A stretch of DNA of 54,278 bases from Leptospiraceae bacterium (GTDB taxonomy: Bacteria > Spirochaetota > Leptospiria > Leptospirales > Leptospiraceae). The stretch is taken from NCBI GenBank assembly GCA_027485405.1, contig JAIXRB010000212.1, forward strand, positions 1 through 54,278, given 5' to 3'. Numbering within the stretch: the first letter of the stretch is position 1; each line of letters starts with the position of its first letter. A model generated the notes under the pieces. The model was not told the DNA's origin and did no database searches. It saw only the letters and a list, made by a program, of their open reading frames with translations. The position numbers and the translations under genes are program-made. Of the stretch, positions 8,112 through 16,614 are shown piece after piece.

Positions 8112-8603
8112 TTAACCTATAGCCGCTTTCAGTTTTTGCTTAAGAGACTCAGATGATGCTGTTAATTTAGCAATTTCTCTTTCGTTGGCTTCCATTTCTT
8201 TCAAAATAGAAGTTACCTTGCCCGCTAGCCCAGATGCCTTTCCAGCTTTTAGAGCTTTGCCTGGTTTTCTTCCTCGTTTGCCTTTTTTAACTTTCAAGGA
8301 TGCTTTTGCTTTGCCTGGCTTTCTTCCTCTTTTTTTACCAACTTTTGCAGAACCACCTTTTGCTGGCTTAGCTACTTTTCCAGGCTTACCGTCTGATTTT
8401 TTCCAGTTGATTAAAGTGAGTTGAGATACTCCGTATTTTTTTGCGGCGGCGGATTGTCCTCCGCGACCGTTTTCTGCATCATAGTCTTCTATGAATTTGA
8501 GGATTTTAGCCTTTTCAACTGGCGTATAACGTACTCCTCTTTCTCCAGGCTTTGGGCCTTTTTTTCCTTTCGTAGATTTGCTTTCTTTCTCTGTTGTTTC
8601 CAA
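8112..8603 (-). CDS. HTH protein with two AT-hook motifs, probable nucleoid-associated or regulatory DNA-binding protein
   Basis: 163 residues from a TTG start at 8603. I prefer it because AGAGGA lies 7-8 bases upstream and the extra residues of the longer frame are hydrophobic and out of character. Residues 29-69 form a transposase/Psq-like helix-turn-helix (AAAKKYGVSQLTLINWKK). It is followed by a Lys/Pro/Gly-rich arm with two AT-hook cores RGRKPGK at 92-98 and 110-116, then a helical, probably coiled-coil end (128-160). Expected to bind AT-rich DNA through the minor groove and oligomerise. It has its own terminator, and AT-rich DNA lies upstream (8604-8760). Confidence 0.85.
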   Translation of the reverse strand: METTEKESKSTKGKKGPKPGERGVRYTPVEKAKILKFIEDYDAENGRGGQSAAAKKYGVSQLTLINWKKSDGKPGKVAKPAKGGSAKVGKKRGRKPGKAKASLKVKKGKRGRKPGKALKAGKASGLAGKVTSILKEMEANEREIAKLTASSESLKQKLKAAIG

Positions 8604-8815
8604 TGTATATCCTCTAATATTTAATATCTTAGAACTTAATAGTACTGCTACATATATCGGAAATTTAATCAATCTAAAAAAGTTTTTCTTCTGATTGGGT
8701 ATTATAGTAAAATAAAGAATTTGTTTTATGCTAGGCGTTTCATTACTTAAATTTAGAACTAATCTAATAAAATCAGAAACGGAATTGCCACATTTGTAAT
8801 TTATTTTTGATATTA

Positions 8816-8855
8816 AATAAAAAACCCCAGGCTTTGGAATAAAGCACTGAGGTTC
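8816..8855 (-). terminator. rho-independent terminator of the loa22 gene
   Basis: Read on the minus strand, CCTCAG-T-GCTTT pairs with AAAGC-CTGGGG across a five-base loop and runs into TTTTTT. It begins 25 bases after the loa22 stop. Confidence 0.88.
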
Positions 8856-8879
8856 TAAATCAAAGAAATTGAGAAAGAT

Positions 8880-9449
8880 TTACTTTGATACTACTTGGAA
8901 AGTCACTCGACGATTTATTTGGTCGTTTTCAGGGTAACCGGAAACTGGAGAAGTAGATCCAGAAGCCTTAGTCGCAATTCTACCAGCAGGAACTCCTTGT
9001 TTTACTAAAGCATCTTTGACTGCATCGGCACGAATTTGTGAATAGTATCCATTTCCTTTTTTACCGCCCTCTGCTTCTTCAGGTCCACTTGCGTCTGCAT
9101 GTCCAATGATTTGAAGAGCGTAGTCTTCTGGAAGTTTTACAAGTGCTTCTTTAATAAAAGCAACATTGTTCTTTGCCCAAGCATTGAAGTCTTCTTTTGT
9201 GATGTCGGCTTGCTTGTAGCTAAAGCCTTTTCTCTTTACACCGTCTGGATAGCGATAGTCTTTGAGAGTAGAGTTGATTTCATCCAATAGCATTATGTTT
9301 GTATCACGGCTAGATACAGTCGGAGTCGTAGTGGAAGTTGAAGCTGTCTCGGCTGGAGGGGTTTCCTTGGTTTCTGAACTTGAACAATTCGCTAAAACGA
9401 GTGTGGAAACGAAAATGAGGATGAGTTTAAATAAGATTGGTTTTTTCAT
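8880..9449 (-). CDS. loa22: OmpA-family outer-membrane lipoprotein, Loa22 orthologue
   Basis: 189 residues from the ATG at 9449; an earlier in-frame ATG only adds residues before a clear lipoprotein signal with Cys22 (LVLANC). A Thr/Ser/Pro-rich linker (25-45) precedes a segment closely resembling leptospiral Loa22 (DYRYPDGVKRKGFSYKQAD) and the OmpA C-terminal peptidoglycan-binding domain (about 95-189; IIGHADASGPEEAEGGKKGN, NRRVTF). Loa22 is a surface-exposed virulence-associated lipoprotein of pathogenic Leptospira and also exists in saprophytes; this copy anchors outer membrane to peptidoglycan. It has its own terminator and diverges from the pseudouridine synthase. Confidence 0.92.
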   Translation of the reverse strand: MKKPILFKLILIFVSTLVLANCSSSETKETPPAETASTSTTTPTVSSRDTNIMLLDEINSTLKDYRYPDGVKRKGFSYKQADITKEDFNAWAKNNVAFIKEALVKLPEDYALQIIGHADASGPEEAEGGKKGNGYYSQIRADAVKDALVKQGVPAGRIATKASGSTSPVSGYPENDQINRRVTFQVVSK

Positions 9450-9508
9450 CTGTTGACCTGCCTTGTCCTTGTCATAATTTTGATTTACAACTTTATTCAC
9501 AACTGAAA

Positions 9509-10447
9509 ATGCGATACAAAATACAGGTTTCTGACGAATTTCACCTTTCTAGACTCGATCTTTTCTTGAAATCCCAAGCAGGCGAGGACCTAAGCCGCAC
9601 GGTAGTCCAACGTTGGATTGAGGAAGGTTGGGTGACCAATGAGACAAAAAACGAATTGTCCACCAAAAACGGGAGTAAGGTACTTCTGGGAGAAGAGTAT
9701 TCCATTGATATAAAAGAAAGACCGCCATCCAGGTTAGAGCCTATCCCAATGGATATCCCAATTCTCTGGGAGGAAGACGAGTTTTTAATCATACATAAAA
9801 AACCTGGAATTAGTTGTCACCAAGGTCCTGGTGATGATACTCCCAGTTTAGTGAATGGTTTGCTATATCAATTTCAAAATCTTTCGCAGGCAGGTGGAGT
9901 CAATCGTCCAGGGATAGTCCATCGACTAGATAAGCCCACAGAAGGTGTACTAGTTGTTGCGAAAACTGATAGAGCTCATGTTGCATTATCCAGGCTGTTT
10001 CAAGAAAGAAAAATCGAAAAAGAATACCTTGCCTGGACTCTACAATCTCCTCCAGATGCCCAAGGATCCATTCGGTTGCCCATTGGTCGCCACCCTGTAG
10101 AAAGAATTAAAATGGCTGTCCGTGAAGATGGAAGACCATCGGTCACGCATTATGAAACGCAGGAAATTGTCCATACAGCAACTGGACGAAAATACTCAAT
10201 GGTAAAGTTGAATCTGGAAACTGGGCGAACACATCAAATCCGAGTGCACCTCCAAAAACTCGGTTGTCCTGTTGTGGGGGACAGTTTGTACAGTCGTTCC
10301 GCAAAAGAGTACGATTCGTTCGGATTATTGCTTTTATCGCGAAAACTCGCCTTTGATCACCCTTTTGATCCGGGAAAAAGAATAGATGTATCTATCGATT
10401 TACCAGAAAGATTTAAAGTTTTTTCTAAAAAATGTAGAGTTTACTAA
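9509..10447 (+). CDS. RluA-family pseudouridine synthase with S4 domain
   Basis: 312 residues from the ATG at 9509 (the longer frame overlaps loa22's start). An S4 RNA-binding domain spans about 12-75 (SRLDLFL...) and the catalytic domain about 85-300. The RluA signature HRLDKPTEG holds the catalytic Asp, and GRTHQIRVH is the second conserved block. It converts specific uridines in 23S rRNA (RluC/RluD type) or tRNA; the exact site cannot be read from sequence. It is the first gene of a long plus-strand run and ends 13 bases before the next gene. Confidence 0.93.
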   Translation: MRYKIQVSDEFHLSRLDLFLKSQAGEDLSRTVVQRWIEEGWVTNETKNELSTKNGSKVLLGEEYSIDIKERPPSRLEPIPMDIPILWEEDEFLIIHKKPGISCHQGPGDDTPSLVNGLLYQFQNLSQAGGVNRPGIVHRLDKPTEGVLVVAKTDRAHVALSRLFQERKIEKEYLAWTLQSPPDAQGSIRLPIGRHPVERIKMAVREDGRPSVTHYETQEIVHTATGRKYSMVKLNLETGRTHQIRVHLQKLGCPVVGDSLYSRSAKEYDSFGLLLLSRKLAFDHPFDPGKRIDVSIDLPERFKVFSKKCRVY

Positions 10448-10460
10448 TTTTCTTTTTCTT

Positions 10461-11942
10461 ATGTTTTCGATTCTGTTTCTTTTCCTTTTGTTTTATCTTT
10501 GTCTCCCTTTTGTAGACTCCATTTATTATTATCATTTTGGAATTGTGGCAAACAGCGATGCTCTTTATCCGATCATGATTGCGAAGGACTTGCTGAATGG
10601 ATACAGTTTTGCAAAAGGTTGGTATCTTCCCCCATCAAATTATCTTTTCCCAGATGTTAGTTTTTTTCTAGTTACATCTTCCATTGAAGATTTTCGTTTC
10701 TTATTCATTGCTTGGGTGTCTTTCTTAATCTGGATTTTATTTTGGATTCTGAAAAAAAGTCGAATTGGCTTTTTGCCGGCCTTGCTTTTGCCATTTTTGT
10801 TTTTGCGTTGGGGAGGAAAGAATCCTGAATTTTTAGGCCAGGCTTTTTTACCTGGTTTCCATGGTGGAATGTTATTCGGTTTATCTTTATTGTACTTGTC
10901 TAGACCATTTGGGAAAGAAAAGTATTTTAATCATTCTATACTTTGTTTTAAGAATGTTCTATTATGTATATTATTGAGTCTTTCGCTTTTTTCAGATCTT
11001 TGGTTTTTACCCTCAATCGTACTTCCTTTTTTGGTTACTTATTTCATTTATTTTCCCAAATCATTTAAAAGAGATTGGATCATTCTTTTTACAATTTCTT
11101 TATTGACTTACCTTTGCTTCGCCTTTGCAAAAAGGGAAGGTTGGCATCTTTTTCAGTATTCGGGCGTTCCGGTAAAATTCCATTTTCCGTTTCTACTCAG
11201 TTCATGGATCAATCACTCTTATTCCTATACTAAGACTTTTACAAGTCCTGATTCAACTTGGTTTGTCTGGTTTTTTTTGAGTCTTTTGACTATTAGATTA
11301 GTCTTTCTTAGTATCAAACAATTCAAATCAGAGAATCCCTCAAAGAGGGACAATGCTTGGGAGTTTTTCTGGATTCTCACAATTTTATTTCAATTTTGCT
11401 TTTTGTTGTTTTACGGAATTCCACCTAAGATCAGATATCTGATTCCATCTATCATCTGTTTTTTTAGTTTGATTTTTTTCTGGCTGAAACAGTATCCTTG
11501 GCGGGGCAATCTCCTACCCAGTTTTGTTATTCTCTTTTTAATCTTTGATACCTATTCCAATCAGTTTTTTGAAATGAAAAACCAGATCACAAAAGGAAAA
11601 AATCAAATGAGCGAAAGAGTCGCTTGTTTGAATTCAATTCAATTAAAACATAAAAATGTTCACCTAGTCTCCGACTACTGGGCAACAAAATACGCTCAGT
11701 TCTTTAGCCAGGGAACCATCCGTCCCATTCCTTTTGACGAAAATTTCACTTTTTACAAATGGATTCACAACGAACAGTGGAACCTTAAACAAAAAACAAA
11801 TGAAAATCAGCATTGGGCAAATGCTGTAATTCTGAGAGAAAACGAAGCCATGCCGGAACCTTTAAAAGAACTCACACAGAAAGAGCAAATCCAATGTGGG
11901 GATTGGAAATGGATTGTTTTCGCAGAGAACTTTGTTTTTTAG
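10461..11942 (+). CDS. polytopic membrane protein, possibly GT-C-like
   Basis: 493 residues with roughly ten to twelve hydrophobic segments from residue 2 to about 400, then a soluble tail of about 95 residues containing Cys and several Trp. An early loop carries DALYPIMIAKDLLNG and, further on, WYLPPSNYLFPD, the kind of acidic first periplasmic loop seen in GT-C glycosyltransferases. I do not recognise a specific family. No ribosome-binding site precedes ATG 10461; an in-frame ATG at 10386, with GGGAAAAAGAATAG ahead of it and overlapping the previous gene by 62 bases, is an alternative. It is very rich in Phe/TTT codons. Confidence 0.75.
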   Translation: MFSILFLFLLFYLCLPFVDSIYYYHFGIVANSDALYPIMIAKDLLNGYSFAKGWYLPPSNYLFPDVSFFLVTSSIEDFRFLFIAWVSFLIWILFWILKKSRIGFLPALLLPFLFLRWGGKNPEFLGQAFLPGFHGGMLFGLSLLYLSRPFGKEKYFNHSILCFKNVLLCILLSLSLFSDLWFLPSIVLPFLVTYFIYFPKSFKRDWIILFTISLLTYLCFAFAKREGWHLFQYSGVPVKFHFPFLLSSWINHSYSYTKTFTSPDSTWFVWFFLSLLTIRLVFLSIKQFKSENPSKRDNAWEFFWILTILFQFCFLLFYGIPPKIRYLIPSIICFFSLIFFWLKQYPWRGNLLPSFVILFLIFDTYSNQFFEMKNQITKGKNQMSERVACLNSIQLKHKNVHLVSDYWATKYAQFFSQGTIRPIPFDENFTFYKWIHNEQWNLKQKTNENQHWANAVILRENEAMPEPLKELTQKEQIQCGDWKWIVFAENFVF

Positions 11943-11990
11943 TCTTGTTTTTTTTATCGCGATCTACTAAAACATATCAGAGGTTCTTGT

Positions 11991-12701
11991 GTGGAAATTT
12001 TAACTGATTACAACGTTTGGGTAGCTCTTTTGACTCTAACTGCTCTTGAGATTGTTTTAGGCATAGACAATATCATTTTTATTTCGATCCTTTCTTCTAG
12101 ACTCCCGAGCTCCCAACAGAAAAAGGCACGTCAGCTTGGGCTTGCGCTTGCGATGTTCACTCGAATTCTATTACTTTTTTCGCTTTCGATCATTATGCAA
12201 TTGGTTAGTCCTCTTTTTTCTGTTGCAAATGTTGAAATCAGCGGAAGAGACTTGATTCTTTTGATAGGTGGTCTTTTTCTAATTGGAAAATCAACTACCG
12301 AGATTCATCATAAATTAGAAGGAGAGAGCGAACATTCGGCGGAGACTGGCAAAGCCATTTCTTTTGGGAATGTGATTTTTCAAATTTTACTTTTGGACAT
12401 AGTTTTTTCTTTGGATTCCGTGATCACTGCGGTGGGTATGACAAATCATCTTTGGATTATGATTACAGCCGTCATCCTTTCTGTCGGGGTTATGCTTGCC
12501 TTAAGTGGAAGCATTTCAGATTTCGTAGATCGACATCCAACAGTAAAAATCTTAGCTCTGAGTTTTTTAATTCTCATTGGTATGGCTCTAGTTGGAGAAG
12601 GTCTGGACTTTCACATACCTAAAGGATATATCTATTTTTCAATGGCGTTTTCAATAACAGTAGAGCTACTCAACTTGCAATTGAAGAAGAAATCAAAATG
12701 A
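11991..12701 (+). CDS. TerC-family integral membrane protein
   Basis: 236 residues from a GTG start with AGAGG eight bases upstream. About seven membrane helices. The two family motifs with buried acidic residues are visible: EIVLGIDNIIFISIL (15-29) and DIVFSLDSVITAVG (near 140). TerC proteins are linked to tellurite resistance and, in characterised cases, manganese or calcium export and metalation of exported proteins. Here it stands 48 bases after the previous gene and overlaps the next by four bases, so the two downstream genes are probably co-translated with it. Confidence 0.93.
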   Translation: MEILTDYNVWVALLTLTALEIVLGIDNIIFISILSSRLPSSQQKKARQLGLALAMFTRILLLFSLSIIMQLVSPLFSVANVEISGRDLILLIGGLFLIGKSTTEIHHKLEGESEHSAETGKAISFGNVIFQILLLDIVFSLDSVITAVGMTNHLWIMITAVILSVGVMLALSGSISDFVDRHPTVKILALSFLILIGMALVGEGLDFHIPKGYIYFSMAFSITVELLNLQLKKKSK

Positions 12702-13255
12702 AAAGAAAAGACTTTTTCCGAAAAACAATTTTTACATTAGCTATCTTGTCTTATACGAATAAGCATGCACAGGAGAACAAACCTATGAGCACCTTTCACA
12801 AAGAATGGTTGGATTGCGAATCATTAGCAGATTTAAAAGTCTTCTTAGAAAAGTATCAATCCAAAGTAGAACAATTACAAGTTGATAGTACTTGGAACGC
12901 TGGCGAAGTCTTTACCCATTGCTCTCAAAGTATCGATATGTCTTTGCAAGGATTTCCAGAAATGAAACCAGCACTCTTTCGTGGAACCATTGGAAAGCTG
13001 GCTTTCTTTGTTTTCTCTTCCCGAAAGAAAATGAGCCATGGACTAGAAGAAGCAATTCCTGGAGCCTCCGAACTGAATTCCAACAAAAAGGAAGGCATTG
13101 CTCGACTCATCAAAAGCATAGATTCCTTTCAAAAAGCAAGTGCGACTGAACTCAAACCCCATTTTGCCTATGGCGATCTTTCAAAAGAAGATTATTCCAT
13201 CGCTCACCTAATGCATATAAAGAATCATTTGGAACGATTCAATCTTCCAACTTAA
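12698..13255 (+). CDS. DUF1569 (DinB-superfamily) protein
   Basis: 185 residues. The start overlaps the terC stop (ATGA). The N-terminus (MKRKDFFRKTIF...) is basic then hydrophobic, like a signal sequence, as in other DUF1569 members. The body (30-185) is a predicted four-helix DinB-like fold, with candidate metal-site His in FTHCSQS, MSHGLEE and SIAHLMHIKNH. The biochemical function is not known; DinB-like proteins often use bacillithiol or another thiol cofactor or bind metal. Position suggests envelope or redox housekeeping with TerC. Confidence 0.85.
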   Translation: MKRKDFFRKTIFTLAILSYTNKHAQENKPMSTFHKEWLDCESLADLKVFLEKYQSKVEQLQVDSTWNAGEVFTHCSQSIDMSLQGFPEMKPALFRGTIGKLAFFVFSSRKKMSHGLEEAIPGASELNSNKKEGIARLIKSIDSFQKASATELKPHFAYGDLSKEDYSIAHLMHIKNHLERFNLPT

Positions 13256-13261
13256 ATTCAA

Positions 13262-13774
13262 ATGAAATCCATTTATCTATTGCGTCATGCAAAGTCCAGC
13301 TGGGAAGATTTGGACTTGGAGGACAAAGAAAGACCGTTGGCACCTCGAGGCAAAAAGCAAATCAAAGTACTGCGAGAGTATTTGCATCATTCCAGAACTG
13401 CAATAGAATTAGCTTTGGTTTCTCCCGCCGAAAGAACCAAAAGGACGTATCAGATCCTTAGAAAAGAGCTGTTACGGCTTCCAAAGCCGGACTATCGAGG
13501 TGTTTTGTATGAGGCGGAATGGGAAGACCTTTTGTTTTTGCTCCAAGGCACACCCGAATCTTTGAATTCCGTTTTAGTAGTTGGGCATAATCCAGGGCTT
13601 GAAAATCTAGCAAACGTTTTGCTGTTTGGCAACTCAGAACCATCAAGATTTAAAAAGTTTCCGACTGCTTCTTTTTTAGGTTTAACTTGCAGTGGCTCAT
13701 CCTGGAAGAACCTGCAATCAGGTACCTGTCAGTTGGAATTCTTTTGGATACCAGGTGCAATAGGGAAAGAATGA
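13262..13774 (+). CDS. SixA-like phosphohistidine phosphatase (histidine phosphatase superfamily)
   Basis: 170 residues. The catalytic RHG-type motif is LLRHAKSSW at residues 6-14, with the phospho-accepting His at residue 9. The second active-site His lies in VVGHNPGLENL near 108. Length and motifs match SixA, which removes phosphate from histidine of phosphorelay or PTS-type proteins; substrate here is unknown. It starts six bases after DUF1569 and overlaps the next gene by four bases. Confidence 0.9.
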   Translation: MKSIYLLRHAKSSWEDLDLEDKERPLAPRGKKQIKVLREYLHHSRTAIELALVSPAERTKRTYQILRKELLRLPKPDYRGVLYEAEWEDLLFLLQGTPESLNSVLVVGHNPGLENLANVLLFGNSEPSRFKKFPTASFLGLTCSGSSWKNLQSGTCQLEFFWIPGAIGKE

Positions 13775-14292
13775 ATCCCATCTTTCCAGAATCCGTCATT
13801 CAATCTAAAGTGAAAGATTTGGGTAAGATCATTTCATTGGATTACGAAGGAGAAGAATTAGTCCTCATTGGAATTTTAAATGGAAGTTTTATTTTTTTAG
13901 CTGACCTTTGCCGTCAGATCCAAGTTCCCCATAGAATTGATTTTTTAGGCGCAAGCTCCTATGGAGAACAAGCTCAAAGTTCTGGAAAGGTTGAGATCAC
14001 CAAAGAACTGCAAACCGATATCTCTGGGAAATCTGTTCTCATTGTCGAAGACATTGTAGATACTGGTCTCACCTTACATTTTCTAAAACACCATTTAGAA
14101 AACAGAAATCCGAAATCTTTGAAAATAGTCTCTTTGTTTTGGAAAAAAAAACTAGAAACCTTGCTTATAGATTATGTTGGTTTTGAAGTGGAAAACGAGT
14201 TCTTGGTTGGGTACGGTTTGGACTATGCTGGACGTTTTCGACACTTGCCCTATGTAACTAATTTTAGCCTAACACATAGGGACAAACTGTAA
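13771..14292 (+). CDS. hpt: hypoxanthine phosphoribosyltransferase
   Basis: 173 residues from ATG 13771, overlapping the SixA-like stop (ATGA) and preceded by AGGGAAAG; the longer frame is buried in the previous gene. The PRPP-binding loop is VLIVEDIVDTGLTL (near 90-103), and GILNGSFIFLADL is the pyrophosphate-loop region. It salvages hypoxanthine (and guanine) with PRPP to IMP/GMP in the cytoplasm. Normal length for the family. Last gene of the plus run that starts at 9509; it converges on the PstS-like gene without an obvious terminator. Confidence 0.93.
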   Translation: MNPIFPESVIQSKVKDLGKIISLDYEGEELVLIGILNGSFIFLADLCRQIQVPHRIDFLGASSYGEQAQSSGKVEITKELQTDISGKSVLIVEDIVDTGLTLHFLKHHLENRNPKSLKIVSLFWKKKLETLLIDYVGFEVENEFLVGYGLDYAGRFRHLPYVTNFSLTHRDKL

Positions 14293-14311
14293 AGCTTCCG
14301 CAAATTGATAA

Positions 14312-15235
14312 CTATTTTTCTGCTTGAGGAATCTCTTCTCCAATGACCTCAACTTCTGGCAATGTGGCACGCAAATAACCAGCTTGTAACACCGCTTTTT
14401 GTCCTTCTTCGCTAGTAAGATATGTTATAAAAGCATCTACTTTGCCGCCTTGGTCAGTTTTGTATATTGCGAACAATTCCCTTGCCATACGATACTTTCT
14501 ATCATAAACATTTTTTATAGAAGGTGAAACAAATTCGTCTTCGGCTTTTTTAGCGTATCCAAGAGCTTTGACCTTTTCTTTGTTATCTACAATTGCACTG
14601 CCCATACCCATGTAACCAACGGCACCTTCATTTTGAGAAATGAATGTTGCCATTTCAGAATTATTTTTTACAATTTTTGCTGTGGAGACAAACTTGTTTC
14701 CTTTGAATTTTTCAAACTCGGCAATTCCAAAGTCTTTCTTTCGTAAGATATGATCTTCAAAATAATCTTGAGTGCCTGATTTATCGTTTCGAATGACAGT
14801 AAGGATAGGCAGATCTTTTCCACCCAGTTCTTTCCAATTTGTTATCTTTCCTGAAAAAATATCACTAACCTGGTTCAAATGTAAATTGACTACAGTGTTC
14901 TTTGGATTGACTACGACTGCTACTCCATCGTAAGCTACTCGGATTTTATCAAGGTCTCCCGTTTTTCTCAAATCATCAAATTCACCAGGAGTTAGATCCC
15001 GAGAAGAAACTGCTATATCTATCTGTTTCTTTCGCAATCGATCAATGCCGGCCTCAGAGCCTCCACCCTCTACGACTACTTTGGTATCAGAGTTGCTATT
15101 TTCGTAAGCATTGCCAATGAAGACCATCATTTGGTTCATTGTCTCTGACCCAGCGATGGTCAATGTTTGCTTTTCTTTACAAGCTAAGAATAGGTTTGTA
15201 ATTAAAATGATACAAATGGTAATTTTAGTTTTCAT
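14312..15235 (-). CDS. PstS-like phosphate-binding lipoprotein
   Basis: 307 residues. Lipobox LFLAC gives lipidated Cys19. The periplasmic-binding domain shows the phosphate-pocket segments GSETMNQMM (28-36), GGGSEAGIDRLR, SSRDLTPGE and RNDKSGTQDYFED, as in PstS. It would deliver phosphate to an ABC transporter, but no pstCAB genes are in the window; the unlinked Na/Pi symporter (4807-6477) is the only other phosphate transporter seen. Orphan PstS proteins can act as scavengers or sensors. Confidence 0.9.
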   Translation of the reverse strand: MKTKITICIILITNLFLACKEKQTLTIAGSETMNQMMVFIGNAYENSNSDTKVVVEGGGSEAGIDRLRKKQIDIAVSSRDLTPGEFDDLRKTGDLDKIRVAYDGVAVVVNPKNTVVNLHLNQVSDIFSGKITNWKELGGKDLPILTVIRNDKSGTQDYFEDHILRKKDFGIAEFEKFKGNKFVSTAKIVKNNSEMATFISQNEGAVGYMGMGSAIVDNKEKVKALGYAKKAEDEFVSPSIKNVYDRKYRMARELFAIYKTDQGGKVDAFITYLTSEEGQKAVLQAGYLRATLPEVEVIGEEIPQAEK

Positions 15236-15348
15236 GGTCTAGCATTGAGTAATGGAGAACCAAAAAAGAGTCAATTCGAAAAAAGTCGAACTAGAAAGTT
15301 TCTAGGACACTCAACCCTTTTTGGAAAATCCCGATGTGTAAGGATGGA

Positions 15349-16614
15349 ATGCAAAGAATAGTAAGTTTCTGGATCTGCCTTAGCTTTAGTTTCCCAATAT
15401 CAGCGAAAAGCATGGAATCCGGGATTTTATTTCGATGGAAATGGAATACAGGTCAGATACTTGAATTGAATGAATACCACGATGTCTTGATTCGAGCGGG
15501 AGCAATTCAGGTCGCAAGAGAAGATCGCAATCGTATTCTACTAAAAGCTAAAATCTGTGATGTGAGCCATTGCAAAGTGGACGGAACTTTTGACACATAC
15601 GTACGATTTGGAAAGACAGTAGGTCCTTATCAGAAAGATAAAGAATTTAAATCTCAATTTACAATCTTTCGAAACGGGGCGTATTCCGTTCCAGAACAAT
15701 TCATCATGCCAAATCTGCGAGGATTTCCGACCTTCCCCGATCGAGAATTGTCCAATGGCGAACATTGGAAACTAACAGCAGAAGAGAGTTTTGACTTTGG
15801 TGGTCCGCGAATCCTTGTAACGGTAGATCCGAACTACACTCTATTAGGTGAATCGGATTGGAAATATGAAGGCTACTCGGGTCGATCCCAGAAAATAGCT
15901 TTTTCCTACTCACTAAACTTTGATGCAATCTCAAGTTTGGGCAAACAGAAAGATATGCTTACGCTTTACAAAGGAAATCCAATTCGAATAGAGGGACAAG
16001 CCAAAGGAATCATTTACTTTAACTCAGACAAAGGTGTACCGGAATTCAAAGAAACTCAAATCAAGTACAAGTTCGTTTTTCCCAACGGACAATCACAAGA
16101 AGCTCAGTTCACAATCTCAGGAGTCTATCATTACCGAGAGGGTCTTGACCAAAAACAAAAAGAAAAAGTCCAAGATCAAATCATCCAAGATTTAATTGTA
16201 GAAGGCGAATCAACGAAACAAGAAATAGAGAAAGCCAATAAATTTACAGTCAACCAAACAGAGGAAGGAATTTCCTTCTCCTTGAATTCAGTTTTGTTTG
16301 ATTCAAATGAAGCTAAATTAAAACCAGAAGCAATAGAAACTTTAAATCGAATCAGCGGAATATTAAAAAAGTTTCCAGATCGGGAAATCCGTGTTTCTGG
16401 GCATACAGATAGTGTTGGAAAGAAAGACTACAATTTCAGACTTTCGGAAGACCGAGCAAGATCCGTTTTACAAAACCTAGTTGACGAGCAAGGGATTGGA
16501 GAAGACCGAATCTCTTTTAAAGGGTATGGAGATCAAAAACCAATAGATACCAATGAAACTGAGTCGGGCAAAGCAAAGAATAGGAGAGTCGACATTCTAT
16601 TGGTCTTAGATTAG
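15349..16614 (+). CDS. exported protein with C-terminal OmpA peptidoglycan-binding domain
   Basis: 421 residues from ATG 15349, chosen for AAGGA five bases upstream over the in-frame ATG 15 bases earlier. Signal peptide 1-21 (SFPISAKS). Residues 25-290 are beta-rich without a recognised domain and include the segment NGEHWKLTAEE. The OmpA domain fills about 305-421 (SVLFDSNEAKLKPEA, VSGHTDSVGKKDYN, NRRVDI) with the usual Asp and Arg that bind diaminopimelate. It probably links an outer-membrane or periplasmic module to the wall. Its stop overlaps the stop of the next, convergent gene by four bases. Confidence 0.9.
   Translation: MQRIVSFWICLSFSFPISAKSMESGILFRWKWNTGQILELNEYHDVLIRAGAIQVAREDRNRILLKAKICDVSHCKVDGTFDTYVRFGKTVGPYQKDKEFKSQFTIFRNGAYSVPEQFIMPNLRGFPTFPDRELSNGEHWKLTAEESFDFGGPRILVTVDPNYTLLGESDWKYEGYSGRSQKIAFSYSLNFDAISSLGKQKDMLTLYKGNPIRIEGQAKGIIYFNSDKGVPEFKETQIKYKFVFPNGQSQEAQFTISGVYHYREGLDQKQKEKVQDQIIQDLIVEGESTKQEIEKANKFTVNQTEEGISFSLNSVLFDSNEAKLKPEAIETLNRISGILKKFPDREIRVSGHTDSVGKKDYNFRLSEDRARSVLQNLVDEQGIGEDRISFKGYGDQKPIDTNETESGKAKNRRVDILLVLD

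Noticed and set aside
8728..8799. 23-codon plus-strand frame in the 8604-8879 gap
   Set aside because: No ribosome-binding site and no composition or repeat signal; the gap otherwise holds AT-rich DNA and the loa22 terminator.
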